This document shows positions 8,194 through 16,560 of a DNA stretch of 64,000 nt, piece after piece. This DNA comes from Janibacter sp. HTCC2649 (lineage in GTDB: Bacteria > Actinomycetota > Actinomycetes > Actinomycetales > Dermatophilaceae): the NCBI RefSeq assembly GCF_000152705.1, contig NZ_CH672413.1, forward strand, positions 1,084,205 to 1,148,204. Reading direction: 5' to 3'. The notes beneath the pieces are model-generated. The model was not told the origin of the DNA, ran no database searches, and worked only from the letters and a program-made list of their open reading frames with translations. Positions within the stretch are counted from its first letter, which is position 1, and each line of letters opens with the position of its first letter. The position numbers and the translations under genes were made by a program.

Positions 8194-9879
8194 TCAGGTC
8201 TCAATGACGACGGGAATGATCATCGGCCGGCGACGGATCTTGCGACCCACCCAGCCGCCGACGGACCGACGCATGACCTGTTCGAGCTGGTAGCTGTCGT
8301 TCATGCCCTGGGCAGTGGCGTCGTCGAGCGCCTTGACCAGGCTCGGCATGACGTCGTCGAAGACCATGTCGCCCTCGACGAAGCCCCGGGCAGCGATCTC
8401 GGGGCCGGCGACGATCTTGCCGGTGCTCGAGTCCATGACGACGATGACCGAGATGAAGCCCTCGTCCCTCAGGATGCGGCGGTCCTTGAGCAGGCCCTCG
8501 TCGGCCTCGCCCACGGACGAGCCGTCGACATAGACATAGCCGGCCTCGACCGCGCCGGCCACGTTGACCTTGCCATCGATGAGGTCGACGACCACGCCGT
8601 CCTCGACGACGACGACACCCTTGGGGTGCACACCCGTCGCGAGCGCCAGGTCGGCATTGGCCCGCAGGTGACGCCACTCGCCGTGCACCGGCATGACGTT
8701 GCGGGGCTTGACGATGTTGTAGCAGTAGAGGAGCTCGCCGGCGCTGGCGTGACCGGAGACGTGCACCTTGGCGTTGCCCTTGTGGACGACGTCGGCGCCG
8801 AGCCTCATGAGGCCGTTGATGACGCGGTAGACGGCGTTCTCGTTGCCGGGGATGAGCGAGGAGGCCATGAGGACGGTGTCGCCCTCGCCCACCTCGATCT
8901 GGTGGTCGCGGTTGGCCATGCGCGACAGGGCCGCCATGGGCTCACCCTGCGAGCCGGTGCAGATGAGCGTCACCTTGTTGTCGGGCAGGTTCCCGAGCTT
9001 CTTGAAGTCCACGAGGATGCCGTCGGGCACGTGGAGGTAGCCCAGCTCTGCGGCGATCCCCATGTTGCGCACCATCGAGCGGCCGACCATGGCGACCTTG
9101 CGGCCGGACTTCTCGGCGGCGTCGAGGACCTGCTGGACGCGGTGCACGTGCGAGGAGAAGCAGGCGACGATGACGCGGCGGCGTGCGTCCCGGAAGACAC
9201 GGTCGATCGCCGGGGCGATCTCCTTCTCGGGGGTGGTGAACCCGGGGACCTCGGCGTTGGTCGAGTCCGTCATGAAGAGGTCGACGCCCTCCTCCCCCAG
9301 CCGCGCGAACGCGCGCAGGTCGGTGAGGCGTCCGTCGAGGGGCAGCTGGTCCATCTTGAAGTCGCCGGTGTGCAGGATCGTGCCGCCGGAGGTGCGCACG
9401 AAGACGGCGAGTGCGTCGGGGATGGAGTGGTTGACCGCGATGAACTCGCAGTCGAAGACCCCGAAGGTCTCGCGACCACCCTCCTTGACGGCCAGCGTGT
9501 AGGGCTTGATCCGGTGTTCCTTGAGCTTGGCCTCGATGAGGGCCAGCGTCAGGTTGGAGCCCACGAGGGGGATGTCGGCCTTGAGGCGCAGCAGGAACGG
9601 CACGGCGCCGATGTGGTCCTCGTGACCGTGGGTGAGGACGATCGCCTGAACGTCGTCGAGCCGGTCCGCGATGTAGCTGAAGTCCGGGAGGATCAGGTCG
9701 ATGCCCGGGTGGTGGTCGTCCGGGAAGAGGACGCCACAGTCGATGATGAGCAGCTGGCCCTGGTGCTCGATGACGGCCATGTTGCGGCCGACCTCACCGA
9801 GTCCGCCGAGCGCGACGATGCGAACGCCACCGTCAGCGAGGGGGCCGGGCAGGGAGAGCTCGGGATGCGGGTGACTCAT
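8194..9879 (-). CDS. rnj: Ribonuclease J
   Basis: 561 residues. RNase J is a metallo-beta-lactamase/beta-CASP nuclease with endo- and 5'-exonuclease activity in RNA turnover. THGHEDHIGA at residues 83-92 gives the zinc ligands His84, His86, Asp88 and His89. HTGDFKMDQ and SDSTNAEVPGFT are typical of the family. The beta-CASP region holds CFSSHVHRVQQVLDAAEKSGRK and TGSQGEPMAALSRMA. HASAGELLYCYNIVKPRNVMPVHGEWRH closes the catalytic half, followed by the C-terminal domain. The ATG overlaps the dapA stop (ATGA), so the two are cotranscribed, an arrangement conserved in actinobacteria. Nothing catalytic is missing. Confidence 0.97.
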   Translation of the reverse strand: MSHPHPELSLPGPLADGGVRIVALGGLGEVGRNMAVIEHQGQLLIIDCGVLFPDDHHPGIDLILPDFSYIADRLDDVQAIVLTHGHEDHIGAVPFLLRLKADIPLVGSNLTLALIEAKLKEHRIKPYTLAVKEGGRETFGVFDCEFIAVNHSIPDALAVFVRTSGGTILHTGDFKMDQLPLDGRLTDLRAFARLGEEGVDLFMTDSTNAEVPGFTTPEKEIAPAIDRVFRDARRRVIVACFSSHVHRVQQVLDAAEKSGRKVAMVGRSMVRNMGIAAELGYLHVPDGILVDFKKLGNLPDNKVTLICTGSQGEPMAALSRMANRDHQIEVGEGDTVLMASSLIPGNENAVYRVINGLMRLGADVVHKGNAKVHVSGHASAGELLYCYNIVKPRNVMPVHGEWRHLRANADLALATGVHPKGVVVVEDGVVVDLIDGKVNVAGAVEAGYVYVDGSSVGEADEGLLKDRRILRDEGFISVIVVMDSSTGKIVAGPEIAARGFVEGDMVFDDVMPSLVKALDDATAQGMNDSYQLEQVMRRSVGGWVGRKIRRRPMIIPVVIET

Positions 9880-10763
9880 CGCAGACCTGCCTCCGCGAGG
9901 CCCGTGCGGAGGATCTCGAGGTGCTCCGGCGGCGACTCGACGAGCGGCAGTCGGACAAAGGCGGACTCGATCACACCGAGCTCCACGAGCGCGGCCTTGA
10001 CCATGATCGCCCCCTGCGACGTCGACATGATGGCGTCGACCGCCGGGATGAGTCGCTGGTGGATCTCGCGCGCGGTCGCGAGGTCTCCGGCATCGACGGC
10101 GGCGAGCATGGCGGCATACTCCTTGCCCGCGACGTGACCGACGACCGAGACGACGCCGACCGCGCCCTGGGCCCAGTGGGCGAGGCTCACGACGTCATCG
10201 CCGCTGAACCACAGGAGGTCCGTGGCGGCCATGACCTTGGTTGACGCCCACAGGTCACCCTTGGCGTCCTTGACCGCGACGATCCGCGGGTGTTCGGCCA
10301 GCTCGATGAGCGTCTCACTCGCGAAGGCCAGGCCCGTGCGGTGCGGCACGTCGTAGAGCATGACGGGCAGCTCGGTCGAGTCGGCGACGGCGCGGCAGTG
10401 GGCGAGGACGCCAGCCTGCGTCGGCTTGTTGTAGTAGGGCATCACGAGCAGGAGCGCGTCCGCGCCAGCCTCGACCGCGCGGGCCGCCATGTGGATGCTG
10501 TGCGCCGTGTCGTTCGAACCGACTCCGGCAGTGATGGCCGCACGGCCCCCGGCGACCTCCTTGGCCAGACGGATCGCGCCGATGCTCTCGTCGTCCGTGA
10601 GGGTCGCCGACTCGCCCGTCGTGCCGTTGACGACGATGCCGTCGTGACCGTTCGCGATGAGGTGCTCGACCACCGCGCGCAGGCCCCCTTCGTCCACGGA
10701 TCCATCAGCTCTCATCGGTGTGACCATGGCCGTGATGACCCGGCCGAAGGGGTTCGTCGTCAT
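9876..10763 (-). CDS. dapA: 4-hydroxy-tetrahydrodipicolinate synthase
   Basis: 295 residues, the normal length. DapA condenses pyruvate with aspartate semialdehyde, the first committed step to lysine and meso-diaminopimelate for peptidoglycan. The TIM-barrel motifs are present: NGTTGES (Thr48-Thr49), MPYYNKP, MLYDVPHRTG with Tyr137, and AVKDAKGD with Lys165 as the Schiff-base residue. ATG 10763 has TACCCT at 10771-10776, 7 bases upstream, so it may be leaderless; GAGGG is also close. It is cotranscribed with rnj and divergent from thyA. Its pathway partner dapB lies 11 kb away in this window, separated by accessory genes. Confidence 0.96.
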   Translation of the reverse strand: MTTNPFGRVITAMVTPMRADGSVDEGGLRAVVEHLIANGHDGIVVNGTTGESATLTDDESIGAIRLAKEVAGGRAAITAGVGSNDTAHSIHMAARAVEAGADALLLVMPYYNKPTQAGVLAHCRAVADSTELPVMLYDVPHRTGLAFASETLIELAEHPRIVAVKDAKGDLWASTKVMAATDLLWFSGDDVVSLAHWAQGAVGVVSVVGHVAGKEYAAMLAAVDAGDLATAREIHQRLIPAVDAIMSTSQGAIMVKAALVELGVIESAFVRLPLVESPPEHLEILRTGLAEAGLR

Positions 10764-10834
10764 GGCCCTCAGGGTAGTCGGTGCCGTGCGGGCACCCTCG
10801 TACCGTCGTCAGTGGTCGCGGTTACGCTCTCGCC

Positions 10835-11626
10835 ATGCGCCAGTACCACGACCTCCTCAACCGCATCCTCGACGAGGGCGTCGACAAGTCCGACCGCACG
10901 GGCACCGGCACACGCTCGGTCTTCGGCCACCAGATGCGCTTCGACCTGTCCGACGGTTTCCCCGTCGTCACGACCAAGAAGGTGCACCTCAAGTCGATCA
11001 TCGGCGAGCTCCTGTGGTTCCTGCGCGGTGACACCAACGTCCGGTGGCTTCAGGAGCGCGGCATCTCGATCTGGGACGAGTGGGCCGACGAGAACGGCGA
11101 CCTCGGCCCGGTCTACGGCCACCAGTGGCGCTCCTGGCCCACCCCCGACGGCCGTCAGGTCGACCAGATCGCCAAGGTCATCGAAGGCATCCGCACCAAC
11201 CCGGACTCCCGCCGCCACATCGTCAGCGCCTGGAACGTCGCCGACGTCGACGACATGGCGCTGCCCCCGTGCCACGCGCTCTTCCAGTTCTATGTCAGCG
11301 ACGGCAAGCTCTCGTGCCAGCTCTACCAGCGCTCCGCCGATGTCTTCCTCGGTGTGCCCTTCAACATCGCGTCCTACGCGCTCCTCACGATGATGGTCGC
11401 CCAGCTCACCGACCTCGAGCCCGGCGAGTTCGTCCACACCCTCGGCGATGCGCACCTCTACTCCAACCACCTCGAGCAGGCCCGCCTCCAGCTGACCCGC
11501 GAGCCTCGCGACCTGCCGACGATGCGGATCGCGCCCAAGACAGCGATCGACGACTTCGACCTCGACGACTTCGAGCTCGTCGGCTACGACCCGCACCCGG
11601 GCATCAAGGCGCCGATCGCGGTCTGA
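10835..11626 (+). CDS. thyA: Thymidylate synthase
   Basis: 263 residues, the classic ThyA size. It methylates dUMP to dTMP using methylene-tetrahydrofolate, giving dihydrofolate. [19 protein letters not shown], the active-site loop [12 protein letters not shown] with Cys146, [21 protein letters not shown] and [12 protein letters not shown] are all intact. ATG 10835 has no Shine-Dalgarno; TACGCT at 10823-10828 lies 6 bases upstream, so translation is probably leaderless. It is followed after 92 bases by folA, which recycles the dihydrofolate it makes. Confidence 0.97.
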   Translation: MRQYHDLLNRILDEGVDKSDRTGTGTRSVFGHQMRFDLSDGFPVVTTKKVHLKSIIGELLWFLRGDTNVRWLQERGISIWDEWADENGDLGPVYGHQWRSWPTPDGRQVDQIAKVIEGIRTNPDSRRHIVSAWNVADVDDMALPPCHALFQFYVSDGKLSCQLYQRSADVFLGVPFNIASYALLTMMVAQLTDLEPGEFVHTLGDAHLYSNHLEQARLQLTREPRDLPTMRIAPKTAIDDFDLDDFELVGYDPHPGIKAPIAV

Positions 11627-11646
11627 GACCGGACCAACAACGTTCC

Positions 11647-11683
11647 GGTATGCCGCCCGCGCACCCTCAGCGTGCGGCATACC
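11647..11683 (+). terminator. GTATGCC-bearing hairpin after thyA
   Basis: GGTATGCCGC (11647-11656) and GCGGCATACC (11674-11683) are perfect inverted copies with a 17-base loop that can extend the stem a little. It lies in the thyA-folA gap, and no T-run follows. It is built from the same 7-mer that is over-represented through the window. It may attenuate thyA read-through; folA seems to have its own -10 at 11707-11712. Confidence 0.55.
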
Positions 11684-11718
11684 TGCCGCTGTTCCCGCCC
11701 CGGCAATAGGGTGAGCTC

Positions 11719-12183
11719 ATGACCCAGGTGACGCTCATCGCGGCGGTCGGACGCAACGGCGTCATCGGCGCGGACAACGACATGCCGTGGCACCTGCCGG
11801 AGGACTTCGCGTTCTTCAAGCGAACGACCATGGGCCACGCGATGGTCATGGGGCGCAAGACCTTCGACTCGATCGGGCGAGCGCTCCCGGGGCGAAGGAC
11901 CATCGTCATCACGCGGCAACCGGACTGGCACCACGCCGACGTCGAGACCGTGCACTCCCTCGACGACGCGCTCGGGCTGGCCGGTCCCGTGGGTGAGGTG
12001 TTCGTGGCCGGCGGCGGCGAGATCTATGCGCAGGCGATGCCGTTCGCGCACCGGCTGCTCATCACCGAGGTCGACCAGGAGCCCGAGGGCGACGTGCGCT
12101 TCCCCGACATCGACCCGGCGCAGTGGCACGAGAGCGCTCGCGAGGAGCGCGACGGCTTCGCTTGGGTGACCTACGAGCGCTAG
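11719..12183 (+). CDS. folA: Dihydrofolate reductase
   Basis: 154 residues. It reduces dihydrofolate to tetrahydrofolate with NADPH, the partner reaction of ThyA. LIAAVGRNGVIGADNDMPWHLPEDFAFFK contains the conserved Trp24 and the acidic active-site residue Asp29. MGRKTFDSIGRALPGRRTIVITR binds NADPH, and VFVAGGGEIYAQA is the second cofactor motif. TAGGGT at 11707-11712 stands 6 bases before ATG 11719, so the transcript is probably leaderless. The stop overlaps the stop of the convergent oxidoreductase by 4 bases. Confidence 0.97.
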   Translation: MTQVTLIAAVGRNGVIGADNDMPWHLPEDFAFFKRTTMGHAMVMGRKTFDSIGRALPGRRTIVITRQPDWHHADVETVHSLDDALGLAGPVGEVFVAGGGEIYAQAMPFAHRLLITEVDQEPEGDVRFPDIDPAQWHESAREERDGFAWVTYER

Positions 12184-12998
12184 GGCTTCTTGAGCGGGTC
12201 GACCGGTCCGGTCGAGGTGAACCGCTCGCGGTGAATGTGCTCGGAGCCCACGCCTGAGCCCTCGAGCCAGGCCTCGACGTCGGCGATGAGGCCTTCCGGT
12301 CCGCACAACCACCAGTCGTCGACACCCTCGATGCTGCCGACATCCTCGAGCACGGCGCGGATGATGAGGGGGTCGATGCGCCCGTGTCGGACGCCGTCGA
12401 CGCGCTCACGGCTGAGCACGTGCTCGACACGCAGGCGTCCGCCCGATGCGGCCTCCAGGTCGGCCACCTCCCGGCGAAGGACCGTCGACTCGCGGGTGCG
12501 GTTGGCAATGATGAGGTCGACCGTCGACGCGTCGTCCTGCTCCAGGGCGGCCGCAGCGATGGCGAGCACCGGCGTGATGCCCGAGCCGCCGACGACGCCG
12601 ACGTGATGCCGCGGGCCCGCAACCTCGTCGAGGACGAACTCTCCCAGCGGCGGCAGCACTCCCATGAGCTCACCGGCGGCGACCTCGGTCGCCAACCACG
12701 GCGACATGCGCCCACCCTGCACGGCTGCGGCCGCAACGCGGATGATGCCGTCGCGGCGGGCACGGCTGGGCGGCACCCAGATCGAGTAGGACTGGCGCAC
12801 GTCCTCACCGTTGATGAGCGCCCTCAAGGTGACGTACTGGCCGGCGCGGTAGTCGAGGAACATCGGCATCTCGCTCACGTCGAACCCGATCGACACCGCG
12901 TGCTCCGCGACGGGATCGACCTCGGCGACAGCGAGGGGGCGGAAGACCGGATGCGGCTTCGAGGGACGACGGAGCAGGGACACGCCCTCCATCCTCAC
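12180..12998 (-). CDS. Ferredoxin-NADP-reductase-like flavin oxidoreductase without iron-sulfur domain
   Basis: 272 residues. An N-terminal FAD-binding barrel (about 20-110, with FLDYRAGQYVTLRA and VRQSYSIWV, the RxYS-type flavin motif) is joined to an NAD(P)-binding domain (VGVVGGSGITPVLAIA near 140, and WWLCGPEGLIADVEAWL near 235). The order is that of PaaE-like reductases, but the C-terminal [2Fe-2S] ferredoxin domain is absent: the chain stops shortly after the CGPEG motif. The electron acceptor is therefore unknown. GTG 12998 is chosen because GGGGAGG lies 5 bases upstream; ATG 12992 is a close alternative. It diverges from the enoyl-CoA hydratase-like gene, so a link to acyl-CoA degradation is possible but unproven. 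Confidence 0.82.
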   Translation of the reverse strand: MRMEGVSLLRRPSKPHPVFRPLAVAEVDPVAEHAVSIGFDVSEMPMFLDYRAGQYVTLRALINGEDVRQSYSIWVPPSRARRDGIIRVAAAAVQGGRMSPWLATEVAAGELMGVLPPLGEFVLDEVAGPRHHVGVVGGSGITPVLAIAAAALEQDDASTVDLIIANRTRESTVLRREVADLEAASGGRLRVEHVLSRERVDGVRHGRIDPLIIRAVLEDVGSIEGVDDWWLCGPEGLIADVEAWLEGSGVGSEHIHRERFTSTGPVDPLKKP

Positions 12999-13025
12999 AA
13001 ACGCCTCCCCGTTAGGCTCGACCGC

Positions 13026-13754
13026 GTGGCGATTCACTCACGTACTTCCGACCGGGTCACCGTCCTCACGATCGACCGGACGGAACGACGCAACGCACTC
13101 AACGCTGACGCCCTCGAGGAGCTGGACGACGCTCTCGAGGCGGCCCTCCTGACGTCCCGAGCCATCGTCATCACCGGCGAGGGTGGGCACTTCTGCGCTG
13201 GCGCCGATCTCACCGAGCTCGAGGACGTGGGCTTCACCGACCGGCTCGCCGACGTCCTGGAGCGCCTGGCCCAGGCACCGATCACGACGGTCGCGGCCAT
13301 CTCCGGCTCGTGCATGGGGCTGGGGATGCAGCTCGCCATCGCCTGTGACCTGCGCGTCGTCACCGACGACGCCACGTTCGCCGTGCCCGTGGCCAAGCTC
13401 GGCCTCATGGTCAACCACTGGACCCTCGAGCGCGTGACGCGCTTCTGGGGTGAGGGCGCCGCCCGCCACATGGTCCTCACCGGGACGGTGCTCACCGCCG
13501 ACGACGCGTGGCGCCTCGGCTTCTCGCAGGTGCGCGGTGACCTCGATGCCGCCATCGAGCTGGCGACCAGGGCGGCCGACCTCGCGCCCATGACCCAGGC
13601 CGGCTCCAAGCTCGGCTTCGACGCCCACGGCAGTGACCACGCCGAGGTGGCGCGCTACGAAGCCGCCTTCGCCGAGGCCTGGTCGAGCGACGACCTCACC
13701 GAAGGACGCTCGGCCTTCCGCGAACGACGCACCCCGCAGTTCGAGGGCCGATGA
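13026..13754 (+). CDS. Enoyl-CoA hydratase/isomerase family protein
   Basis: 242 residues of crotonase fold. VTVLTIDRTERRNALNADALEEL is the typical N-terminus, and VITGEGGHFCAGADLTEL supplies the CoA oxyanion-hole segment near residue 60. AAISGSCMGLGMQLAIACDLRV and PVAKLGLMVNHWTLERV lie where the second oxyanion and catalytic residues sit. The substrate cannot be read from sequence. The GTG start is preceded by TAGGCT (13013-13018) at 7 bases, indicating a leaderless message. The stop overlaps the start of the GNAT gene (ATGA), so the next genes up to azlD likely form one operon. Confidence 0.88.
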   Translation: MAIHSRTSDRVTVLTIDRTERRNALNADALEELDDALEAALLTSRAIVITGEGGHFCAGADLTELEDVGFTDRLADVLERLAQAPITTVAAISGSCMGLGMQLAIACDLRVVTDDATFAVPVAKLGLMVNHWTLERVTRFWGEGAARHMVLTGTVLTADDAWRLGFSQVRGDLDAAIELATRAADLAPMTQAGSKLGFDAHGSDHAEVARYEAAFAEAWSSDDLTEGRSAFRERRTPQFEGR

Positions 13755-14386
13755 GCCACGACCACGGCGACGGTGCCGATCACGCGCACGCGATGGGCCC
13801 GACGGCCGACGCGAGCGTTCGCACGGCCAAACCCACCGACGCACCCGCCGTCGGTGTCGTCCAGGCGGCTGTCTGGACGCAGGCGTATGCCGGCCGCCTC
13901 CCTGACGAGGTCATCGCCCTTTTCGAGGCTCCCGCCTTTGCGAAGGCCTGGCGCCAGTCGCTCGAGAGCCCTCCCGAAGGTGTCCACCGGCTGCTCGTCG
14001 CCCGCGCGGGTGAGCAGGTCGTCGGCTTCGCCGCGATCGGCCCGAGCCAGGACCCCGACTCCGGCCAGGCGTGCGGTGAGGTCACCGCGATCGGCGTGCA
14101 CCCCGGCGCCCGTCGCATGGGTCACGGCTCGCGGCTGCTCAACGCCTGCGTCGACACCATGCGTGGCGCCGGCGCTGAAGACATGGCCGTCTGGGTCCTC
14201 GCCGACGACGAGGCGACGCGCGCGTTCCTCGTCGCCTCCGGCCTCGGGCCCGACGGCGCCTACCGCGACCGCGTCGTCTCCCCCGACGGCGACACCCTGC
14301 GCGAGGTTCGCCTCGTTGCATCGCTCGCACCCGACGATGCCGCACCCGACGATGCCGCAGCCGAGGAGACGGAGTCAGGCCGGTGA
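13751..14386 (+). CDS. GNAT-family acetyltransferase with His-rich N-terminus
   Basis: 211 residues. The GNAT core spans about 22-180: an N-terminal strand VRTAKPTDAPAVGVVQ, then EVTAIGVHPGARRMGHGSRLL as the acetyl-CoA-binding R/Q-x-x-G-x-G/A motif, then AVWVLADDEATRAFLVASGL. The first 16 residues, MSHDHGDGADHAHAMG, hold four His and several acidic residues, a possible metal-binding tail that most GNAT proteins lack. The acceptor is unknown. It overlaps the upstream enoyl-CoA hydratase gene and the downstream azlC (GTGA). The C-terminus carries a short Asp-Asp-Ala-Ala repeat. Confidence 0.85.
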   Translation: MSHDHGDGADHAHAMGPTADASVRTAKPTDAPAVGVVQAAVWTQAYAGRLPDEVIALFEAPAFAKAWRQSLESPPEGVHRLLVARAGEQVVGFAAIGPSQDPDSGQACGEVTAIGVHPGARRMGHGSRLLNACVDTMRGAGAEDMAVWVLADDEATRAFLVASGLGPDGAYRDRVVSPDGDTLREVRLVASLAPDDAAPDDAAAEETESGR

Positions 14387-15156
14387 CGACACCGGCGGCC
14401 GAACCGAGAGGTGAGGACGTCGCCGGTGGCGAGCACCCGGCATACCCTCCGCTTGTTCCCAGCAAGCGCAAAGCCGTTCTGCGACAGTCGCTTTCGGTCG
14501 GCATCGCGACGGGCGCCTACGGCATCAGCTTCGGCGCGCTCGGTGTCGCGGCCGGCCTCAGCATCCTCCAGACGTCGGTCCTGTCGATCCTGTTGTTCAG
14601 CGGTGGCTCGCAGTTCGCGGTCGTCGGAATCCTCGGAGCCGGCGGCACCGGATCGGCAGCCCTCGCGACGTCGACGTTGCTCGGCGTACGCAATGGGCTC
14701 TATGCCCTGCAGACCTCGCGGATCCTCGACGTGCGTGGCCTGCGGAGGCTGCTGGCCGCTCACCTCACCATCGACGAGTCGACCGCCGTCGCTGTGGGAC
14801 AGGACAATCGGCGCGCGGGGCGACTCGGGTTCTGGGTCACCGGCATCGCCGTGTTCGTCTTCTGGAACCTCATGACCTTGGCCGGCGCGCTCGTCGGCAA
14901 CGCGCTCGGCGACCCCCAGCGCTACGGCCTTGACGCTGCCGCGGCCGCGGCCTTCACGGCCCTGCTCTGGCCACGACTGCGCAGCCGCGATGCCGCCGCG
15001 ACCATGGTGCTCGCCGTGGCGATCGCGCTGCTCACCTCTCCCCTGCTGCCCGTCGGCGTGCCGGTGATCCTCACTGTTCTTGCCGCTGTGGTCATTGGGC
15101 TGAGAGGTGGCGGCCGGCACGAGCGAGCCACCGACGACCCCGAGGTCGCATCATGA
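14383..15156 (+). CDS. azlC: Branched-chain amino acid exporter, large subunit
   Basis: 257 residues with about seven membrane helices. AzlC/BrnF pairs with AzlD/BrnE to export leucine, isoleucine, valine and related compounds. Family features are the LRQSLSVGIATGAYGISFGA start, then LLFSGGSQFAVVGILGAGG and STLLGVRNGLYALQTSRIL. GTG 14383 overlaps the GNAT stop (GTGA), and the azlD start overlaps its stop. A polar segment of about 30 residues precedes the first helix. Confidence 0.92.
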   Translation: MTTPAAEPRGEDVAGGEHPAYPPLVPSKRKAVLRQSLSVGIATGAYGISFGALGVAAGLSILQTSVLSILLFSGGSQFAVVGILGAGGTGSAALATSTLLGVRNGLYALQTSRILDVRGLRRLLAAHLTIDESTAVAVGQDNRRAGRLGFWVTGIAVFVFWNLMTLAGALVGNALGDPQRYGLDAAAAAAFTALLWPRLRSRDAAATMVLAVAIALLTSPLLPVGVPVILTVLAAVVIGLRGGGRHERATDDPEVAS

Positions 15157-15467
15157 GTTCCTGGACGATCGTGCTGCTCGCGTCGGGGCTGGCCTATGCG
15201 ACCAAGCTCGCCGGCTACCTCGTGCCCGGCGCGTGGGTCGAAGGACCGAAGCGCAGCCGTGTGCTCACCCTGCTCCCAGTCTCGCTGCTGGCCGGACTCG
15301 TCGCGATCCAGACGTTCGGCGGGGACGGCGGCTCGTTGCACGTCGATGCTCGACTGGCCGCCGTCGGGGCAGCGATCGTGCTGCTGCTCCTGCGGGCGAA
15401 CTTCCTCGTCGTCGTCATCGGGGCCGCGGCGGTCGCGGCCGGCTTGCGCGCGCTCGGCTGGGGCTAG
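15153..15467 (+). CDS. azlD: Branched-chain amino acid exporter, small subunit
   Basis: 104 residues with four hydrophobic helices, the normal AzlD size. LASGLAYATKLAGYLVPG and the C-terminal FLVVVIGAAAVAAGLRALGWG match the family pattern. It forms the exporter with AzlC. The start overlaps the azlC stop (ATGA). It ends the run of overlapping genes that begins with the enoyl-CoA hydratase. The following 127-base gap contains the promoter of the next, accessory-looking gene. Confidence 0.9.
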   Translation: MSSWTIVLLASGLAYATKLAGYLVPGAWVEGPKRSRVLTLLPVSLLAGLVAIQTFGGDGGSLHVDARLAAVGAAIVLLLLRANFLVVVIGAAAVAAGLRALGWG

Positions 15468-15594
15468 GTCCCAGCAACACCCTCCGTCCTCAACGGCCCC
15501 TTGCGCACCACCCCTGGGACAACCACGTTGGCAGGGCAAGGTAGATCTTCTGGGAAAGCAATGGCGCATGGCCGCGACGCCATAGCCTGCCTTC

Positions 15595-16551
15595 ATGCCT
15601 CACCACGCGCAGCGTCGAACGCTCCGAGCCCACATCGGCGCCATCAGATCGGCCGTCACACAGGCAAGTGAAGCTGCAGCCGCAAAGGCCTACTGCAGGT
15701 TGCCCCCTCGTTCTGGAAGCGCCAGCGAGGCCATCCGCGCGTCCCACGGCAAGACGGCCCAGCTCGCGGTCGTGACCTTCAACCAGCCCAAGCTCCTGGA
15801 GTGGCAAATCGAGTCACTCCACGACTACTTCAGCGACTCGTACACGTTGCTCGTGGCCGACAATTCAACCGATGCAGACTCAAGCCGTCGCATCGAGGAC
15901 ATCTGCGCCAACACAGGCGTCACCTACATCCGGCTACGCCCCCGTCCGCGGCTGGCTCAGGCCGGCGGCTCGGCATCTCATGGCCTTGCCCTGAACTGGC
16001 TCTACACGAACGTTCTGCAACATTCACAATCGGAATACCTCGGACTCTTGGACCATGACATCTTTCCGATCGCGCCCGTCAGTTATGCCGAGGTCGTGGG
16101 CCGTCAAGGGGCCTATGGCCACTTTCAGATGGCCTCAGCGTTGCCCTTCTACTGGCCCGGCCTGCACTTCTTCGCCCCTGACTATTTCAGCGGTGGAACG
16201 CCGAACTTCCTACCAGGGACACTTGGCGGCGCCTACGGAGACACAGGCTCACGCAACTGGAGGGACTACTACTCTGCGCTCGACCTGTCTCGTCTCGAAA
16301 CATTCACGCAGGAGGATGTGCGGATGGATGACCCAAGCACCCCGTTCATCAAGACCGGGGACTTGACCACATTCGTCAGCGAGGCATTCACACTTTTTGA
16401 CGGGGACTGGGTTCACATGATCAACGGCTCCAATTGGGCGCCGTCGGATCAGTCGTCCAAGTTGCGACAGCTTCAGGCGGTCTACCTCCGCGACCGCGGT
16501 CCCGCGGCGGGAGAGGCCGACGTCAGGGACTCTGCCCCGTCCGACGCCTAG
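15595..16551 (+). CDS. Glycosyltransferase-like protein of module A
   Basis: 318 residues. After a basic N-terminus of about 50 residues, the core LAVVTFNQPKLLEWQIESL, TLLVADNSTD and EYLGLLDHDIFPI has the look of a GT-A fold, with LLDHDIF in the place of the DxD metal-binding motif (near residue 155). WPGLHFFAPDYF and KTGDLTTFVSEAFTLF follow. Donor and acceptor are unknown. Base composition looks more AT-rich than in neighbouring core genes, suggesting transfer. TAGCCT at 15583-15588 lies 6 bases before ATG 15595 (leaderless). It reads into the HPr-kinase-like gene with a 9-base gap. Confidence 0.6.
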   Translation: MPHHAQRRTLRAHIGAIRSAVTQASEAAAAKAYCRLPPRSGSASEAIRASHGKTAQLAVVTFNQPKLLEWQIESLHDYFSDSYTLLVADNSTDADSSRRIEDICANTGVTYIRLRPRPRLAQAGGSASHGLALNWLYTNVLQHSQSEYLGLLDHDIFPIAPVSYAEVVGRQGAYGHFQMASALPFYWPGLHFFAPDYFSGGTPNFLPGTLGGAYGDTGSRNWRDYYSALDLSRLETFTQEDVRMDDPSTPFIKTGDLTTFVSEAFTLFDGDWVHMINGSNWAPSDQSSKLRQLQAVYLRDRGPAAGEADVRDSAPSDA

Positions 16552-16560
16552 GCTGGGGTT

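Noticed and set aside
8626..10137. Long plus-strand frame opposite rnj/dapA
   Set aside because: Antisense of two intact essential genes, no ribosome-binding site, no family resemblance.
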